From Hymenobacter negativus (GTDB lineage: Bacteria > Bacteroidota > Bacteroidia > Cytophagales > Hymenobacteraceae): a stretch of 64,000 bases of DNA. Below, one piece after another: positions 16,028-25,093 of the stretch; the first letter of the stretch is position 1; each line of letters begins with the position of its first letter. Below the pieces are notes generated by a model that worked only from the letters and a program-made list of their open reading frames with translations, was not told the origin of the DNA and did no database searches. The position numbers and the translations under genes were made by a program. The stretch is taken from the NCBI RefSeq assembly GCF_016056375.1, contig NZ_JAEDAE010000002.1, positions 496,001 to 560,000 of the forward strand, given 5' to 3'.

Positions 16028-16092
16028 CATTGGGCTTGGTCCAGCTGCAGCTGCTTTGGAATGAGTGCTTGCTTGTATATGGGCCAGAGCAC

Positions 16093-16140
16093 AAAAAGGC
16101 CCACTGCCATTAGTGGTGAGCTAATAACCGTGGGCCTTTA
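16093..16140 (-). terminator. Terminator of the minus-strand arginine operon
   Basis: AAAGGCCCAC at 16095-16104 pairs with GTGGGCCTTT at 16130-16139. On the minus strand it is followed by a T-run. It lies about 80 bases past the argF' stop codon. Confidence 0.75.
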
Positions 16141-16218
16141 CTTGAACTAATAGCAGATTGCTGTACGGCGGACAACCGTTTTCTGAGCAATAGTCCGTTT
16201 CCTGCTGAGGCGCTTCCC

Positions 16219-17163
16219 TTACTTCAGCAGCTCGTGCAGCACGGTTTGCATGGAGATGGTGCGGTTGCCGGCTTCCTGAATGATGAGCGAACCGGGCGCG
16301 TCGAGCACGGCGTCGGACACTTCCACGTTGCGGCGCACGGGCAGGCAGTGCAGGAATTTGGCGCCGTCGGTGAGGGCCATGTGCTCGGGGGTGAGCATCC
16401 AGGCGGGGTCGTTTTGCAGTACCTGGCCGTAGTCGCGGTAGCTGCTCCAGTTTTTGGCCTGCACATAGTCGGCGCCTTCGAGAGCTTTCTTCTGGTCATA
16501 TTCGATGCGGGCTCCTTTGGTGAACTTGGGGTCCAACTCGTAGCCTTCGGGGTGAGTGATGACGAAATCCACCCAGTCGATTTCCGAGAACCAGTCGCAG
16601 AAGGAGTTGGGCACGCACTGGGGCAGGGCGCGCACGTGCGGGGCCCAAGTGAGCACCACTTTCACGCGCTCCTTCTGCTTGGTTTCGGCCACCGTGATAA
16701 GGTCGGCGAAGGACTGCAAGGGATGCAGGGTGGCGCTTTCCAGGCTGATGACGGGCACGGTGGCGTATTGCAGAATCTTGTTGAAGACGACTTCGCCGTA
16801 GTCCTCGGCCTTGTCCTTGAGGGTGGGGAAGGTGCGCACGCCCAGCACGTCGCAGTACTGGCTCATCACCGCAATGGCGTCCTTGATGTGCTCCTGGGTG
16901 CCGCCGTTCATCACCGCGCCATCGGCCATTTCCAGGGTCCAGGAGTCGGCTCCGGCGTTCAGCACCCAGGCTTGCGCGCCTAGGTTGTAGGCCGCCTTCA
17001 CCGAGCTGAGGCGCGTGCGCAGGCTGGGGTTGAAGAAGATGAGGCCGACGGTTTTGTTGCGCCCGATGTGCTGGTAGCCGTAGGGGTTGGCCTTGATTTC
17101 GAGGGCTTGCTTGAGGAGGGCGTGGTAGTCGCCGGCATCGGCGAAGGAGGTGAAGTTTTTCAT
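16219..17163 (-). CDS. argF': N-acyl-ornithine carbamoyltransferase (ArgF', Bacteroidota type)
   Basis: The 314-residue protein has the carbamoyl-phosphate site FFNPSLRTRLSS (SxRTR), the ESATLHPLQSFADL segment and the C-terminal HCLPVRRNVEV. These identify the transcarbamylase family that uses N-acetyl- or N-succinyl-ornithine instead of ornithine. It makes N-acyl-citrulline in arginine synthesis. The residue at position 90, which aligns by number with the proline reported to select succinyl-ornithine in the Bacteroides fragilis enzyme, is Gln here (GGTQEHI). Substrate choice is therefore open. It is the last gene of the minus-strand operon. The deacylase gene argE in the same cluster fits N-acyl intermediates. 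Confidence 0.92.
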   Translation of the reverse strand: MKNFTSFADAGDYHALLKQALEIKANPYGYQHIGRNKTVGLIFFNPSLRTRLSSVKAAYNLGAQAWVLNAGADSWTLEMADGAVMNGGTQEHIKDAIAVMSQYCDVLGVRTFPTLKDKAEDYGEVVFNKILQYATVPVISLESATLHPLQSFADLITVAETKQKERVKVVLTWAPHVRALPQCVPNSFCDWFSEIDWVDFVITHPEGYELDPKFTKGARIEYDQKKALEGADYVQAKNWSSYRDYGQVLQNDPAWMLTPEHMALTDGAKFLHCLPVRRNVEVSDAVLDAPGSLIIQEAGNRTISMQTVLHELLK

Positions 17164-17220
17164 GGGCTATGCAGTGATTTAAGGCCCGGGTAGGCCTTGC
17201 GAAAAAGGGGAAATAATATC

Positions 17221-17949
17221 CTACTTATTTCCGACGCTTGAATATTCTCCGTTAAATAGGCGAGCTACGCTGTCGATAACGCACCGGCCATTCTCATTTT
17301 TTGTGTAAAGTAGAAAGCTGAATTTTTCGCCTTCGGGCAAAGATTCCGGTAGCTCGTAAATACCGTCGCGGACTTTATTATCCGGTGCCCGATAAACTCG
17401 TAATCTGTTAATGTCCGATGGGGCGTAAAGCTCCATCATCCAGAACACTTCATCCGCCTCGAATCCTTCTGGCTCTCCGTCTTCCATTTTGGAGGCGTCT
17501 AATGCTTTGCCCCGGTGAAGAAGTGAGGCACGTTTTTCTTGCAAATAGCTTTTTGAGAAGTAACCAGACTTCCCAAGCATTGCCAAATAGTTGTCGACGC
17601 TGGGCCAATCCATTTGATAATACTTCGTTGAGCTTCTATTCTCCGGCCTTATACTTGCTGCAACACTTGAGTCAGTTTCTGAAGTGACGGGTATTTTGAA
17701 ATTTAGACCTGAATACTCAGGGTTTGGTTTCTCGTAATCTACAAGGCTCAAATACCAGCGCAGAAACCCTTTCATGCGTTCGCCACAGGCATCCAGATGC
17801 GTTATAGCCGGTGCAGCAGTAACCACGGAATCTTTAGCATCAGCCTGCTTTGCTACGGTGGCTGATGCTTGCTGCGAAGACTTGTCCGAACCGCAGGCAA
17901 ACAAACAACTACCAAGTAAGGCTGCTACAAACAAATTAATAATTCGCAT
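17221..17949 (-). CDS. Putative lipoprotein of unknown function
   Basis: The 242-residue product is read from the ATG at 17949 (MRIINLFVAALLGSCLFACG), which gives a lipoprotein signal with lipobox LFAC and a following GSDKSS. This predicts a lipid-anchored envelope protein. The mature part has a Ser/Ala/Asp linker, then a globular region with ACGERMKGFLRWYLSLVDYE and ADEVFWMMELYAPSDINRL. I do not recognise the family. It lies between carB and argF' and is visibly lower in GC than both, as are the other orphan genes in this operon. Confidence 0.75.
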   Translation of the reverse strand: MRIINLFVAALLGSCLFACGSDKSSQQASATVAKQADAKDSVVTAAPAITHLDACGERMKGFLRWYLSLVDYEKPNPEYSGLNFKIPVTSETDSSVAASIRPENRSSTKYYQMDWPSVDNYLAMLGKSGYFSKSYLQEKRASLLHRGKALDASKMEDGEPEGFEADEVFWMMELYAPSDINRLRVYRAPDNKVRDGIYELPESLPEGEKFSFLLYTKNENGRCVIDSVARLFNGEYSSVGNK

Positions 17950-17983
17950 TGAATTAAGCATCAAAGACTGATTACGCAGAAAT

Positions 17984-18056
17984 AAAAAGAACGTCATGCC
18001 AAACTGCAACGAAGCGGTAGAGATGCTTCGGCTGCGCTCAGCATGACGTTCTTTTT
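17984..18056. repeat. Dispersed palindromic element, GTCATGC family (shortened copy)
   Basis: Outer arms AAAAAGAACGTCATGC and GCATGACGTTCTTTTT pair perfectly. The inner part of the left arm is lost, while the right arm keeps GATGCTTCGGCTGCGCTCA. Confidence 0.78.
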
Positions 18057-18071
18057 CGCTGATTAAGCTAA

Positions 18072-21000
18072 TTAACCAGCCTTGTATTCATTCCAGCTCT
18101 TAATCTTCAAATCCTTCATTTCCAGCTTGCAGAAGGCCTGAATAAACGCCTTCGCCAGCCGCGCATTCGTCAGCAGCGGCACGCCGAAGTCGATGGCCGT
18201 GCGGCGGATTTTATAGTCGTTATCCAGCTCGCCTTTTGAGAGGTTTTTGGGAATGTTGATGACAAGGTCGATTTTCTTTTCCTTCAAGTACGTTAGCACG
18301 TTGGGCTCCTGCATTTCGTCGGGCCAGAAGAGCAGGCTGCTGGGCACGCTGTTTTCGGCGAAGAAGCGGTGTGTGCCTTGGGTGGCGTAAATCTGGTAGC
18401 CTTTTTTCACGAGCAGTTCCACGGCCGAGAGCAAGGCCAGTTTCGACTTGATGGGGCCGCCGGAAATGAGCACCGATTTCTGCGGGATTTTGTAGCCTAC
18501 GCTCAGCATCGATTTCAGCAGGGCTTCCTCGGCGGTGTCGCCCAGGCAGCCTACTTCGCCGGTGCTCACCATGTCCACGCGCATCACCGGGTCGGCGCCG
18601 GGCAGGCGGGTGAAGGAGAACTGCGGGGCCTTCACACCCACAAAGGGCAGGTCGTATACCCGCTCGCTTTCGTCGCGCTCCACGTGCTTGCCCAGCAGGA
18701 TTTGCGTGGCCTTCTGGATGAGGTTGTTGCCCGAGATTTTTGACACGAAGGGGTAGCTGCGCGAGGCGCGTACGTTGCACTCAATCACGCGGATAACGCC
18801 GTTTTTTTCCAGGAACTGGATGTTGAACGGGCCGCTGATTTCATAGCGCTTGGCAATCTTCTCGGCAATGATTTTCAGCTTGCGGATGGTACCCACGTAC
18901 ACCCGTTGGGGCGGGTAGTACATGGTGGCGTCGCCGGAGTGCACGCCGGCAAATTCCACGTGCTCGGAAATGGCGTAGCTCACGATTTCGCCGTGGTCGG
19001 CCACCGCGTCCAGCTCAATTTCCTTGGCTTCCTGGATGAATTCCGACACCACCACCGGGTATTCGGCGCTCACTTCCTTGGCGGCTTTCAGGAATTCTTC
19101 CAGTTCGAAGTTGTTGGAAACCACATTCATGGCCGCGCCCGACAGCACGTAGCTCGGCCGGATGAGCACCGGGAAGCCCACTTCCTGCACAAAGCCGTGC
19201 ATGGCCTCAAGCGAGGTCAGCTCCTTCCAGCGCGGCTGGGCAATGCCCAGCTCGTCCATGATGCTGCTGAACTTGTGGCGGTTCTCTGCCTCGTCGATGC
19301 GGGCGGCCGAAGTGCCCAGAATGGGCGCGTTAGCTTCTTCGAGGCGGGTGGCGAGGTTGTTGGGAATCTGGCCGCCGGTGCTCAGAATCACGCCGCCGGG
19401 CTGCTCAAAATCCAGAATATCCATCACCCGCTCAAAGCTCAACTCCTCGAAATAGAGCCGGTCCGACACGTCGTAGTCGGTGCTTACGGTTTCGGGGTTG
19501 TAGTTGATAATGATGGTTTTGTAGCCCTCGGCTGCCGCCGTTTGCACGGCCTGCACGCCGCACCAGTCAAACTCCACCGACGAGCCGATGCGGTACACGC
19601 CCGAGCCCAGCACCACCACCGACTGCGCGGTTTCGCGCGTCAGGTCGTTTTCGGTGCCGTGGTAGGTGGTGTAGAGGTAGTTGGTTTTGGCCGGAAATTC
19701 GGCCGCCAGCGTGTCAATTTGCTTCACCACGGGCAGCACGCCCAGGGCCTTGCGGCGGGCGCGCACCCGCAGCTCGTCGGCCTTCACGTCGCCTTCGCCT
19801 AGCAGCTGCACGGCAATCTGCTGGTCGGAGAAACCGGCTTTCTTGGCGTCGCGCAGCAGCTTGGTTTCCAGGCCGTCCACGCCCGCGCTGCGGCCGGCGG
19901 CCAGCTGCTTGCCCAGCTCGAAAATGGTGTAGAGGCGCTGCAAAAACCAGTGGTCAATCTTGGTCAGCTCGTGCACCTGCTCCAGCGTGTAGCCGGCCTC
20001 GAAGGCGTTGTTGATGGCGAAGATGCGCTCCTCGTTCGGCTCGCTCAGGAGCTGGTCGATGGCGGTGTTTTCCAGCTCCTCGTCGGGCTTGTTGGCCACG
20101 AAGCCGCGCTTGCCAGTGTCCAGCATCCGCAGACCTTTCTGGATGGCTTCCTCGAAGGATTTGCCGATGGCCATGACCTCGCCCACGCTCTTCATGGCGC
20201 TGCCAATCTGGCGGTTAACGCCCGAGAACTTGCCCAAATCCCAGCGCGGCAGCTTCACCACCACGTAGTCAAGAGCCGGCTCGAAGAAGGCCGAAGTCGT
20301 CTGCGTCACGCTGTTTTTCAGCTCGGCCAGCGAGTAGCCCAGGCTCAGCTTGGCGGCCACGAAGGCTAGCGGGTAGCCCGTGGCCTTGGAGGCCAGCGCC
20401 GAGGAGCGCGACAGGCGCGCGTTCACCTCAATCACGCGGTAATCCTCGGAAATGGGGTCCAGCGCGTACTGAATGTTGCACTCGCCCACGATGCCCAGGT
20501 GGCGGATGGTCTTGATGCCGATGCTGCGCAGCTTGTGGTACTCGCGGTTACTCAAGGTCTGCGATGGGGCCACCACGATGCTCTCGCCGGTGTGGATGCC
20601 GATGGGGTCGAAGTTCTCCATGTTGCAGACCGTGATGCAGTTATCATAAGCATCGCGCACCACTTCATACTCCACTTCCTTCCAGCCCTTCAGCGATTCT
20701 TCCACCAGAATCTGGTCGGACGTGGTGAAGGATTTCTGGGCCAGCGCCCGCAGCTCGTCCATGTTGTTGGCGAAGCCGCTGCCCAGCCCGCCCAGCGCAA
20801 ACGCCGCCCGCACGATGATGGGAAAGCCGATTTTCTCGGCCGCCGCCAGCGCGTCTTCCATCGTCGTCACGGCCACGCTGCGGGCCGAGAGCACGCCTAT
20901 CTGGTCGAGCTTCTCCTTGAAAATATCCCGGTCTTCGGTGTCGATGATGCTTTGCACGGGCGTGCCCAGCACCTTCACGTTGTACTTCTCAAACACGCCG

Positions 21001-21305
21001 GCGCGGTACAGGGCCACGGCGCAGTTCAGCGCGGTCTGGCCGCCAAAGGCCACCAGAATGCCATCGGGCTGCTCTTTTTTGATAACTTCCTCCACGAAGT
21101 AGGGCGTCACGGGCAGGAAGTACACGTCGTCGGCAATGTTGTCCGACGTTTGCACGGTGGCAATGTTGGGGTTGATGAGGATGGTGCGGATGCCTTCCTC
21201 CTTCAGCGCCTTAAGTGCCTGCGAGCCGGAATAATCGAACTCCCCGGCCTCGCCAATTTTCAGCGCGCCGGAACCAAGGATGAGAACTTTGTTGGGTTTG
21301 TTCAT
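18072..21305 (-). CDS. carB: Carbamoyl-phosphate synthase large subunit
   Basis: The 1077-residue protein begins MNKPNKVLILGSGALKIGEAGEFDYSGSQ in frame, has two homologous ATP-grasp halves and ends in an MGS-like allosteric region. The family phosphate-binding segment RAAFALGGLGSGFANN is in the first half, and SYVLSGAAMNVV is its counterpart in the second. It combines bicarbonate, ammonia and two ATP into carbamoyl phosphate for arginine and pyrimidine synthesis, with ammonia supplied by CarA. Length matches the usual 1070 or so residues. carA is upstream in the same operon, separated by one orphan gene. Confidence 0.96.
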   Translation of the reverse strand: MNKPNKVLILGSGALKIGEAGEFDYSGSQALKALKEEGIRTILINPNIATVQTSDNIADDVYFLPVTPYFVEEVIKKEQPDGILVAFGGQTALNCAVALYRAGVFEKYNVKVLGTPVQSIIDTEDRDIFKEKLDQIGVLSARSVAVTTMEDALAAAEKIGFPIIVRAAFALGGLGSGFANNMDELRALAQKSFTTSDQILVEESLKGWKEVEYEVVRDAYDNCITVCNMENFDPIGIHTGESIVVAPSQTLSNREYHKLRSIGIKTIRHLGIVGECNIQYALDPISEDYRVIEVNARLSRSSALASKATGYPLAFVAAKLSLGYSLAELKNSVTQTTSAFFEPALDYVVVKLPRWDLGKFSGVNRQIGSAMKSVGEVMAIGKSFEEAIQKGLRMLDTGKRGFVANKPDEELENTAIDQLLSEPNEERIFAINNAFEAGYTLEQVHELTKIDHWFLQRLYTIFELGKQLAAGRSAGVDGLETKLLRDAKKAGFSDQQIAVQLLGEGDVKADELRVRARRKALGVLPVVKQIDTLAAEFPAKTNYLYTTYHGTENDLTRETAQSVVVLGSGVYRIGSSVEFDWCGVQAVQTAAAEGYKTIIINYNPETVSTDYDVSDRLYFEELSFERVMDILDFEQPGGVILSTGGQIPNNLATRLEEANAPILGTSAARIDEAENRHKFSSIMDELGIAQPRWKELTSLEAMHGFVQEVGFPVLIRPSYVLSGAAMNVVSNNFELEEFLKAAKEVSAEYPVVVSEFIQEAKEIELDAVADHGEIVSYAISEHVEFAGVHSGDATMYYPPQRVYVGTIRKLKIIAEKIAKRYEISGPFNIQFLEKNGVIRVIECNVRASRSYPFVSKISGNNLIQKATQILLGKHVERDESERVYDLPFVGVKAPQFSFTRLPGADPVMRVDMVSTGEVGCLGDTAEEALLKSMLSVGYKIPQKSVLISGGPIKSKLALLSAVELLVKKGYQIYATQGTHRFFAENSVPSSLLFWPDEMQEPNVLTYLKEKKIDLVINIPKNLSKGELDNDYKIRRTAIDFGVPLLTNARLAKAFIQAFCKLEMKDLKIKSWNEYKAG

Positions 21306-21348
21306 TCTAAAGGGTGTGTTCTTTTTAAGCTCTGGCGGAATAGAAAGC

Positions 21349-21380
21349 CCGTCATGCAGTGCAGAGCATCTTGCCCGCTT
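21349..21380. repeat. Left half of a split GTCATGC palindrome
   Basis: GTCATGCAGTGCAGAGCATC, continuing into TTGCCCGCTT, is the inverted complement of 21859-21898. The two arms bracket the gene at 21405-21827. Confidence 0.65.
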
Positions 21381-21404
21381 CGTTGAGGACGTCAGTTAAA
21401 ATAT

Positions 21405-21827
21405 TTAGGCCAGTCCTCGCAATATGTCTAGTCGATTGCTCGGAGCATTTGGAGCGAAGAAGGCAGGAATAGTATTCGCATTTCTTCTTGGGCGGCTCAG
21501 GAATTTAACATGCCATTCGGCCAGCCTTTGTTCCTTGATGTGAACGAATACGCCAGGCTCGTCCTCGTCAATGTATTCTTCTTGCAACACAAGTGCCATT
21601 GGTTGCTCTGTCCCGACATTGTTTTCTGCAAATTCGAGAGCCTCTTCATATGTCTCGAAGACATAATAGTAGTCATTGCCATCTTCCGTATCTGGTGCTC
21701 CTTTTTCTGGAAGACACCAGACTCGGTACTCTAATACCTCGTCCCAAACGTAGCCACCGCCACCTCCAACAACTGCTGGATAAGTACCGACTAAGCTTAC
21801 ATCTTTAACCGTTGGGTAATCAGACAT
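21405..21827 (-). CDS. Conserved hypothetical protein (YVWDEVLEYRVWC family)
   Basis: The 140-residue protein has segments I associate with a widespread uncharacterised bacterial family: YVWDEVLEYRVWCLPE, DYYYVFETYEEALEFAE, FLSRPRRNANTIPAFF and the ending SNRLDILRGLA. Some homologs carry an acetyltransferase name, but no acetyl-CoA motif is visible. It looks cytosolic. It sits between carA and carB on the same strand, flanked by the two halves of an inverted repeat. This suggests insertion into the operon as a unit. Confidence 0.78.
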   Translation of the reverse strand: MSDYPTVKDVSLVGTYPAVVGGGGGYVWDEVLEYRVWCLPEKGAPDTEDGNDYYYVFETYEEALEFAENNVGTEQPMALVLQEEYIDEDEPGVFVHIKEQRLAEWHVKFLSRPRRNANTIPAFFAPNAPSNRLDILRGLA

Positions 21828-21858
21828 TGATGGGTCTTTAATTCGTTAGAATGCCCAA

Positions 21859-21898
21859 GCAAAGCGGGCAAGATGCTTCGCTGCGCTCTGCATGACAT
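21859..21898. repeat. Right half of a split GTCATGC palindrome
   Basis: AAGCGGGCAAGATGCTTCGC, continuing into TGCGCTCTGCATGAC, pairs with 21349-21380 across the intervening gene. Confidence 0.65.
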
Positions 21899-21904
21899 TT
21901 TGGG

Positions 21905-23002
21905 CTATTTCGTCTGAACCTGACCGTTCTTATACTCCACCACCGCTTGCAAAAAGTCATCAAATAGAAACTCGGTATCCTGCGGGCCGCCGGCGGCTTC
22001 GGGGTGGAACTGGGTGGAGAAGAAGGGCTTGGTTTTGTGCTTGATGCCTTCGCAGGTGCCGTCGTTCAGGTTCTCGAACAGCATGGTCCACTCGGCGGGC
22101 AGGGTGGCGGTGTCCACCGCGAAGCCGTGGTTTTGGCTGGTGATGTAGCAGTGCTGGGTGCCGGTGAGCTTCACCGGCTGGTTGTGGCTGCGGTGGCCGT
22201 ATTTCAGCTTGAAGGTGTCGCCGCCGCAGGCCAGGCCCATGAGCTGGCTGCCCAAGCAGATGCCGAAAATCGGCTTGTCCTGTTGCAGGGCTTTCTGGAG
22301 GTTTTGGATGGTGGCCTCACACATTTTGGGGTCGCCGGGGCCGTTGCTCAAGAACAGGCCATCGTAGTCGAGGGTCGTGAAATCGTAGTCCCAGGGCACG
22401 CGAATAAGCTCCACGTCGCGCTCCAGGAAGCAGCGGATGATGTTGGTTTTGGTGCCGCAGTCCACGAGCACGATTTTGTGCTGGCCGCTGCCGTAGTGCT
22501 GCACGCCGGGGGGGCTCACCTGGGCCACCAGGTTGTCGAGGTTGGGGTCGTGCAGGGGCACGTCGGTTTCGGCCACAATTTTGCCCAGCATGGCGCCTTT
22601 CTCGCGCAGCTTCTTGGTGAGCATGCGGGTATCGACGCCGAAAATGCCGGGGATGTTGTACTCCTTGAGCCAGTCGCCGAGGCTTTTGGCGGCGGCCCAG
22701 TGGCTGTGCTCTTCGGAGTAATAATTGACCACCAGCCCGGCAATGTGAATCTTGTCGGATTCGAAAATCTTCGAAATCGACTCGTACAATTCTTCGCCGG
22801 GCACGCCGTAGTTGCCCACCATGGGGTAGGTGAGCACCAGAATCTGGCCGGCGAAGGACGGGTCGGTGAGGTTTTCGGGGTAGCCGGTCATGGCCGTGCT
22901 GAACACCACTTCGCCCGCGGCGGAAGTGAACGCGCCGAAGGACTGGCCCTGAATTTCGGTGCCGTCTTCGAGGATGAGTTTTACCGGTTTCGTGTTTTCC
23001 AA
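21905..23002 (-). CDS. carA: Carbamoyl-phosphate synthase small subunit
   Basis: The 365-residue protein has the CarA N-terminal domain (LILEDGTEIQGQSFGAFTSA, then VVFSTAMTGYPENLTDPSF). A class I glutamine amidotransferase domain follows. It has the nucleophile Cys in GICLGSQLMGLA, KYGHRSHNQPVK, and the His/Glu pair in TQFHPEAAGGP. It releases ammonia from glutamine and feeds it to CarB. The start codon is TTG at 23002: an in-frame stop lies just upstream and no ATG occurs until far inside the domain. The usual CLGHQ is CLGSQ here, which should not affect catalysis. Confidence 0.95.
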   Translation of the reverse strand: MENTKPVKLILEDGTEIQGQSFGAFTSAAGEVVFSTAMTGYPENLTDPSFAGQILVLTYPMVGNYGVPGEELYESISKIFESDKIHIAGLVVNYYSEEHSHWAAAKSLGDWLKEYNIPGIFGVDTRMLTKKLREKGAMLGKIVAETDVPLHDPNLDNLVAQVSPPGVQHYGSGQHKIVLVDCGTKTNIIRCFLERDVELIRVPWDYDFTTLDYDGLFLSNGPGDPKMCEATIQNLQKALQQDKPIFGICLGSQLMGLACGGDTFKLKYGHRSHNQPVKLTGTQHCYITSQNHGFAVDTATLPAEWTMLFENLNDGTCEGIKHKTKPFFSTQFHPEAAGGPQDTEFLFDDFLQAVVEYKNGQVQTK

Positions 23003-23056
23003 TCTAGTAGGAGTGTTAAAAAAAACGGCTGAATGCTAAGCGCTCCAGCCGTTTCC

Positions 23057-23362
23057 CTATTGTTGATATTTTACTGACCGTACGCTGTCGTCACGCAGCT
23101 TTATTAGTATCCGGCTACCATCGGTATCAGGTAGCGTATAGGCCATTACCAGCAAGGAATCGTCCTTTGATTTTTCCCAATAAGAGGAATCGGGCTTTGA
23201 TAAAGTCTGCAAAACCTGTTGCCGCGTCATGCCTTCTTTCGCCTGGCTCATCCGGCTTATGCGATTAAACGTGTCGTAAGCCCCAGCGAAGTATTTCAAA
23301 TAAAGCCCGTATCCGACCGACAAGCAGCAGCAGATGATGATGGCGATAGTTGAGGGTTTCAT
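23057..23362 (-). CDS. Small membrane-anchored protein with BamE/SmpA-like motif
   Basis: The 101-residue protein has an N-terminal membrane segment (MKPSTIAIIICCCLSVGYG). The soluble part has GMTRQQVLQTLSKPDSSYW, the pattern of SmpA/BamE-type small domains (G-T/S-x-x-x-V-x-x-x-L-G-x-P). It probably faces the periplasm. The gene lies between argD and carA. A second protein with a comparable motif lies between argC and argD (24599-25093). Function unknown. Confidence 0.7.
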   Translation of the reverse strand: MKPSTIAIIICCCLSVGYGLYLKYFAGAYDTFNRISRMSQAKEGMTRQQVLQTLSKPDSSYWEKSKDDSLLVMAYTLPDTDGSRILIKLRDDSVRSVKYQQ

Positions 23363-23426
23363 CGGGGCAACTGCCTAAATCGAATTCGACTTCACGCCAC
23401 AAAGATGCGGCAGCGCGGCAAAAAAA

Positions 23427-24590
23427 TTAGTCAAGGGCCGAGGCTTGTTGGATAATTTCTACTGATTTCTCCGTCAGCGCATACAGCGCCTGCAAGAACT
23501 GGTCGACTTCTACCTTGCTGATATTCAGCGGCGGCAGCAGCCGAAGCACGGTGGGGTCGGAGGCGTTGCCCACGAAAATGTGGTACTCGCTCAGCAGCCG
23601 GTCGCGCACGTCCTTGATGGGGAAGTCGTACTTGATGCCCACCATCAGGCCGCGGCCCCGGATTTCCTCGGCGCCGGCGTGGGCCAGCAGCTCGCGGCGC
23701 AGGTAGTCGCCCATCTCGGCGGCGTGGTCCAGCAGGTGTTCATCTTCGATGACTTCGAGCACGGCCAGGGCGGCAGCGCAGGCCAGGTGGTTGCCACCGA
23801 AGGTGGTGCCCAGCAGGCCGTAGGAAGCCTGCAGGTGAGGCGCAATCAGGATGCCGCCAATGGGGAAACCGTTGCCCATGCCCTTAGCCACCGAGATGAT
23901 GTCGGGCCGGATGCCGGCGTGCTGGTGGGCGAAAAACTTGCCGCTGCGGCCGTAACCGCTCTGCACCTCGTCGGCAATCAGCAACGCGCCGTATTGGCGG
24001 CACAGCGCCGCCAGGCCTTGCAGAAACTCATCCGACGGCATGATGATGCCGCCCACGCCCTGAATGGGCTCGATGATGACGGCGCACACGTCACCGCCTT
24101 GCAGCGCGGTTTCCACCGCCGCCAAGTCGTATTCCAGGAAGCTGATGGCGTGGCCCGCGTTGAATGGAGCCACGATTTTGGGGTTATCAGTGGCCGCCAC
24201 CGCGCCGCTGGTGCGCCCGTGAAACGCGCCCTTGAAGGCCACCACGCGCGTTTTGCCGGTGTGGAAGGAGGCTAGCTTCAGCGCGTTCTCGTTGGCCTCG
24301 GCGCCCGAGTTGCACAGAAACAGCGCGTAGTCGTCGTAGCCTGACACTTGGCCCAGCTTCTGCGCCAGCTGCGCCTGAATCGGAATCTGCACCGAGTTGG
24401 AGTAGAAACCGATGTTTTGCAGTTGCTCGGTGAGGCGCTGCACGTAGTGAGGGTGGCTATGGCCGATGGAAATAACGGCGTGGCCGCCGTAGAAATCCAG
24501 GTATTCCTGGCCCTGGTCGTCCCACAGTTTGGCGCCCAGCGCCTTCACGGGCGTGATGTTGACGAGGGGGTAAACGTTGAAAAGCTTCAT
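23427..24590 (-). CDS. argD: Acetylornithine aminotransferase
   Basis: The 387-residue PLP enzyme is of aminotransferase class III. It has LWDDQGQEYLDFYGGHAV, the PLP-phosphate contacts in CNSGAEANENALK, the Asp in LLIADEVQSGYGRSGK, and the Schiff-base Lys in ISVAKGMGNGFPIGG. It converts N-acetylglutamate semialdehyde to N-acetylornithine, or the succinyl equivalent. Position between argC and carA in the operon supports ArgD rather than ornithine aminotransferase. Confidence 0.94.
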   Translation of the reverse strand: MKLFNVYPLVNITPVKALGAKLWDDQGQEYLDFYGGHAVISIGHSHPHYVQRLTEQLQNIGFYSNSVQIPIQAQLAQKLGQVSGYDDYALFLCNSGAEANENALKLASFHTGKTRVVAFKGAFHGRTSGAVAATDNPKIVAPFNAGHAISFLEYDLAAVETALQGGDVCAVIIEPIQGVGGIIMPSDEFLQGLAALCRQYGALLIADEVQSGYGRSGKFFAHQHAGIRPDIISVAKGMGNGFPIGGILIAPHLQASYGLLGTTFGGNHLACAAALAVLEVIEDEHLLDHAAEMGDYLRRELLAHAGAEEIRGRGLMVGIKYDFPIKDVRDRLLSEYHIFVGNASDPTVLRLLPPLNISKVEVDQFLQALYALTEKSVEIIQQASALD

Positions 24591-24598
24591 AGTTTATT

Positions 24599-25093
24599 TT
24601 AGGTTTCGTGCAAATAGCTTTTAACTACCTTTCCATCTTTTACTTCCAGAACCAACTCGTCAGGGTCGAGGTCCATAACAATTGTGGGCCTGTCGCCGAT
24701 ATCATATCGAATGGTATGGTCAATGTTATCCCATTCACGATATGGCTTGCCAAGCAGGTCAATTGCCTGAGCTCTAGTCAGACCTATTAGCCTCTGTGAA
24801 TCGACTAGGTCATCTGCCATCTTATATCGTTGCTCAACGTTAGATGACCAGTCAATTTTATCAAAGCTGTAATGTGGATAATAAGATAAGAAAAGAATGA
24901 ACCAAGCAAAAACGTCTGCTAGAGCAAATGGAACTAGAGTTATTAATCCTAGTATCCACAAGACTCTTTTATTATTTCTCGATTTTCGTATTCCTCTTAT
25001 TGATAAAACAATCGTGTAAGCTAGCAGTGATGATAGCGCGATAAACACCAATATTATAAGGTTATATGATGTCATCATAGCTATTTGCATCAT
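24599..25093 (-). CDS. Small membrane protein with BamE/SmpA-like motif
   Basis: The 164-residue protein has two membrane segments (YNLIILVFIALSSLLAYTIV and VLWILGLITLVPFALADVFA, the latter running on hydrophobically). The soluble C-terminal part carries LIGLTRAQAIDLLGKPYREW, a BamE/SmpA-like motif. It starts one base after the argC stop, so it is translationally linked to argC, and ends eight bases before argD. The gene is clearly AT-rich relative to its neighbours. This points to later acquisition. Function unknown. Confidence 0.75.
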   Translation of the reverse strand: MMQIAMMTSYNLIILVFIALSSLLAYTIVLSIRGIRKSRNNKRVLWILGLITLVPFALADVFAWFILFLSYYPHYSFDKIDWSSNVEQRYKMADDLVDSQRLIGLTRAQAIDLLGKPYREWDNIDHTIRYDIGDRPTIVMDLDPDELVLEVKDGKVVKSYLHET

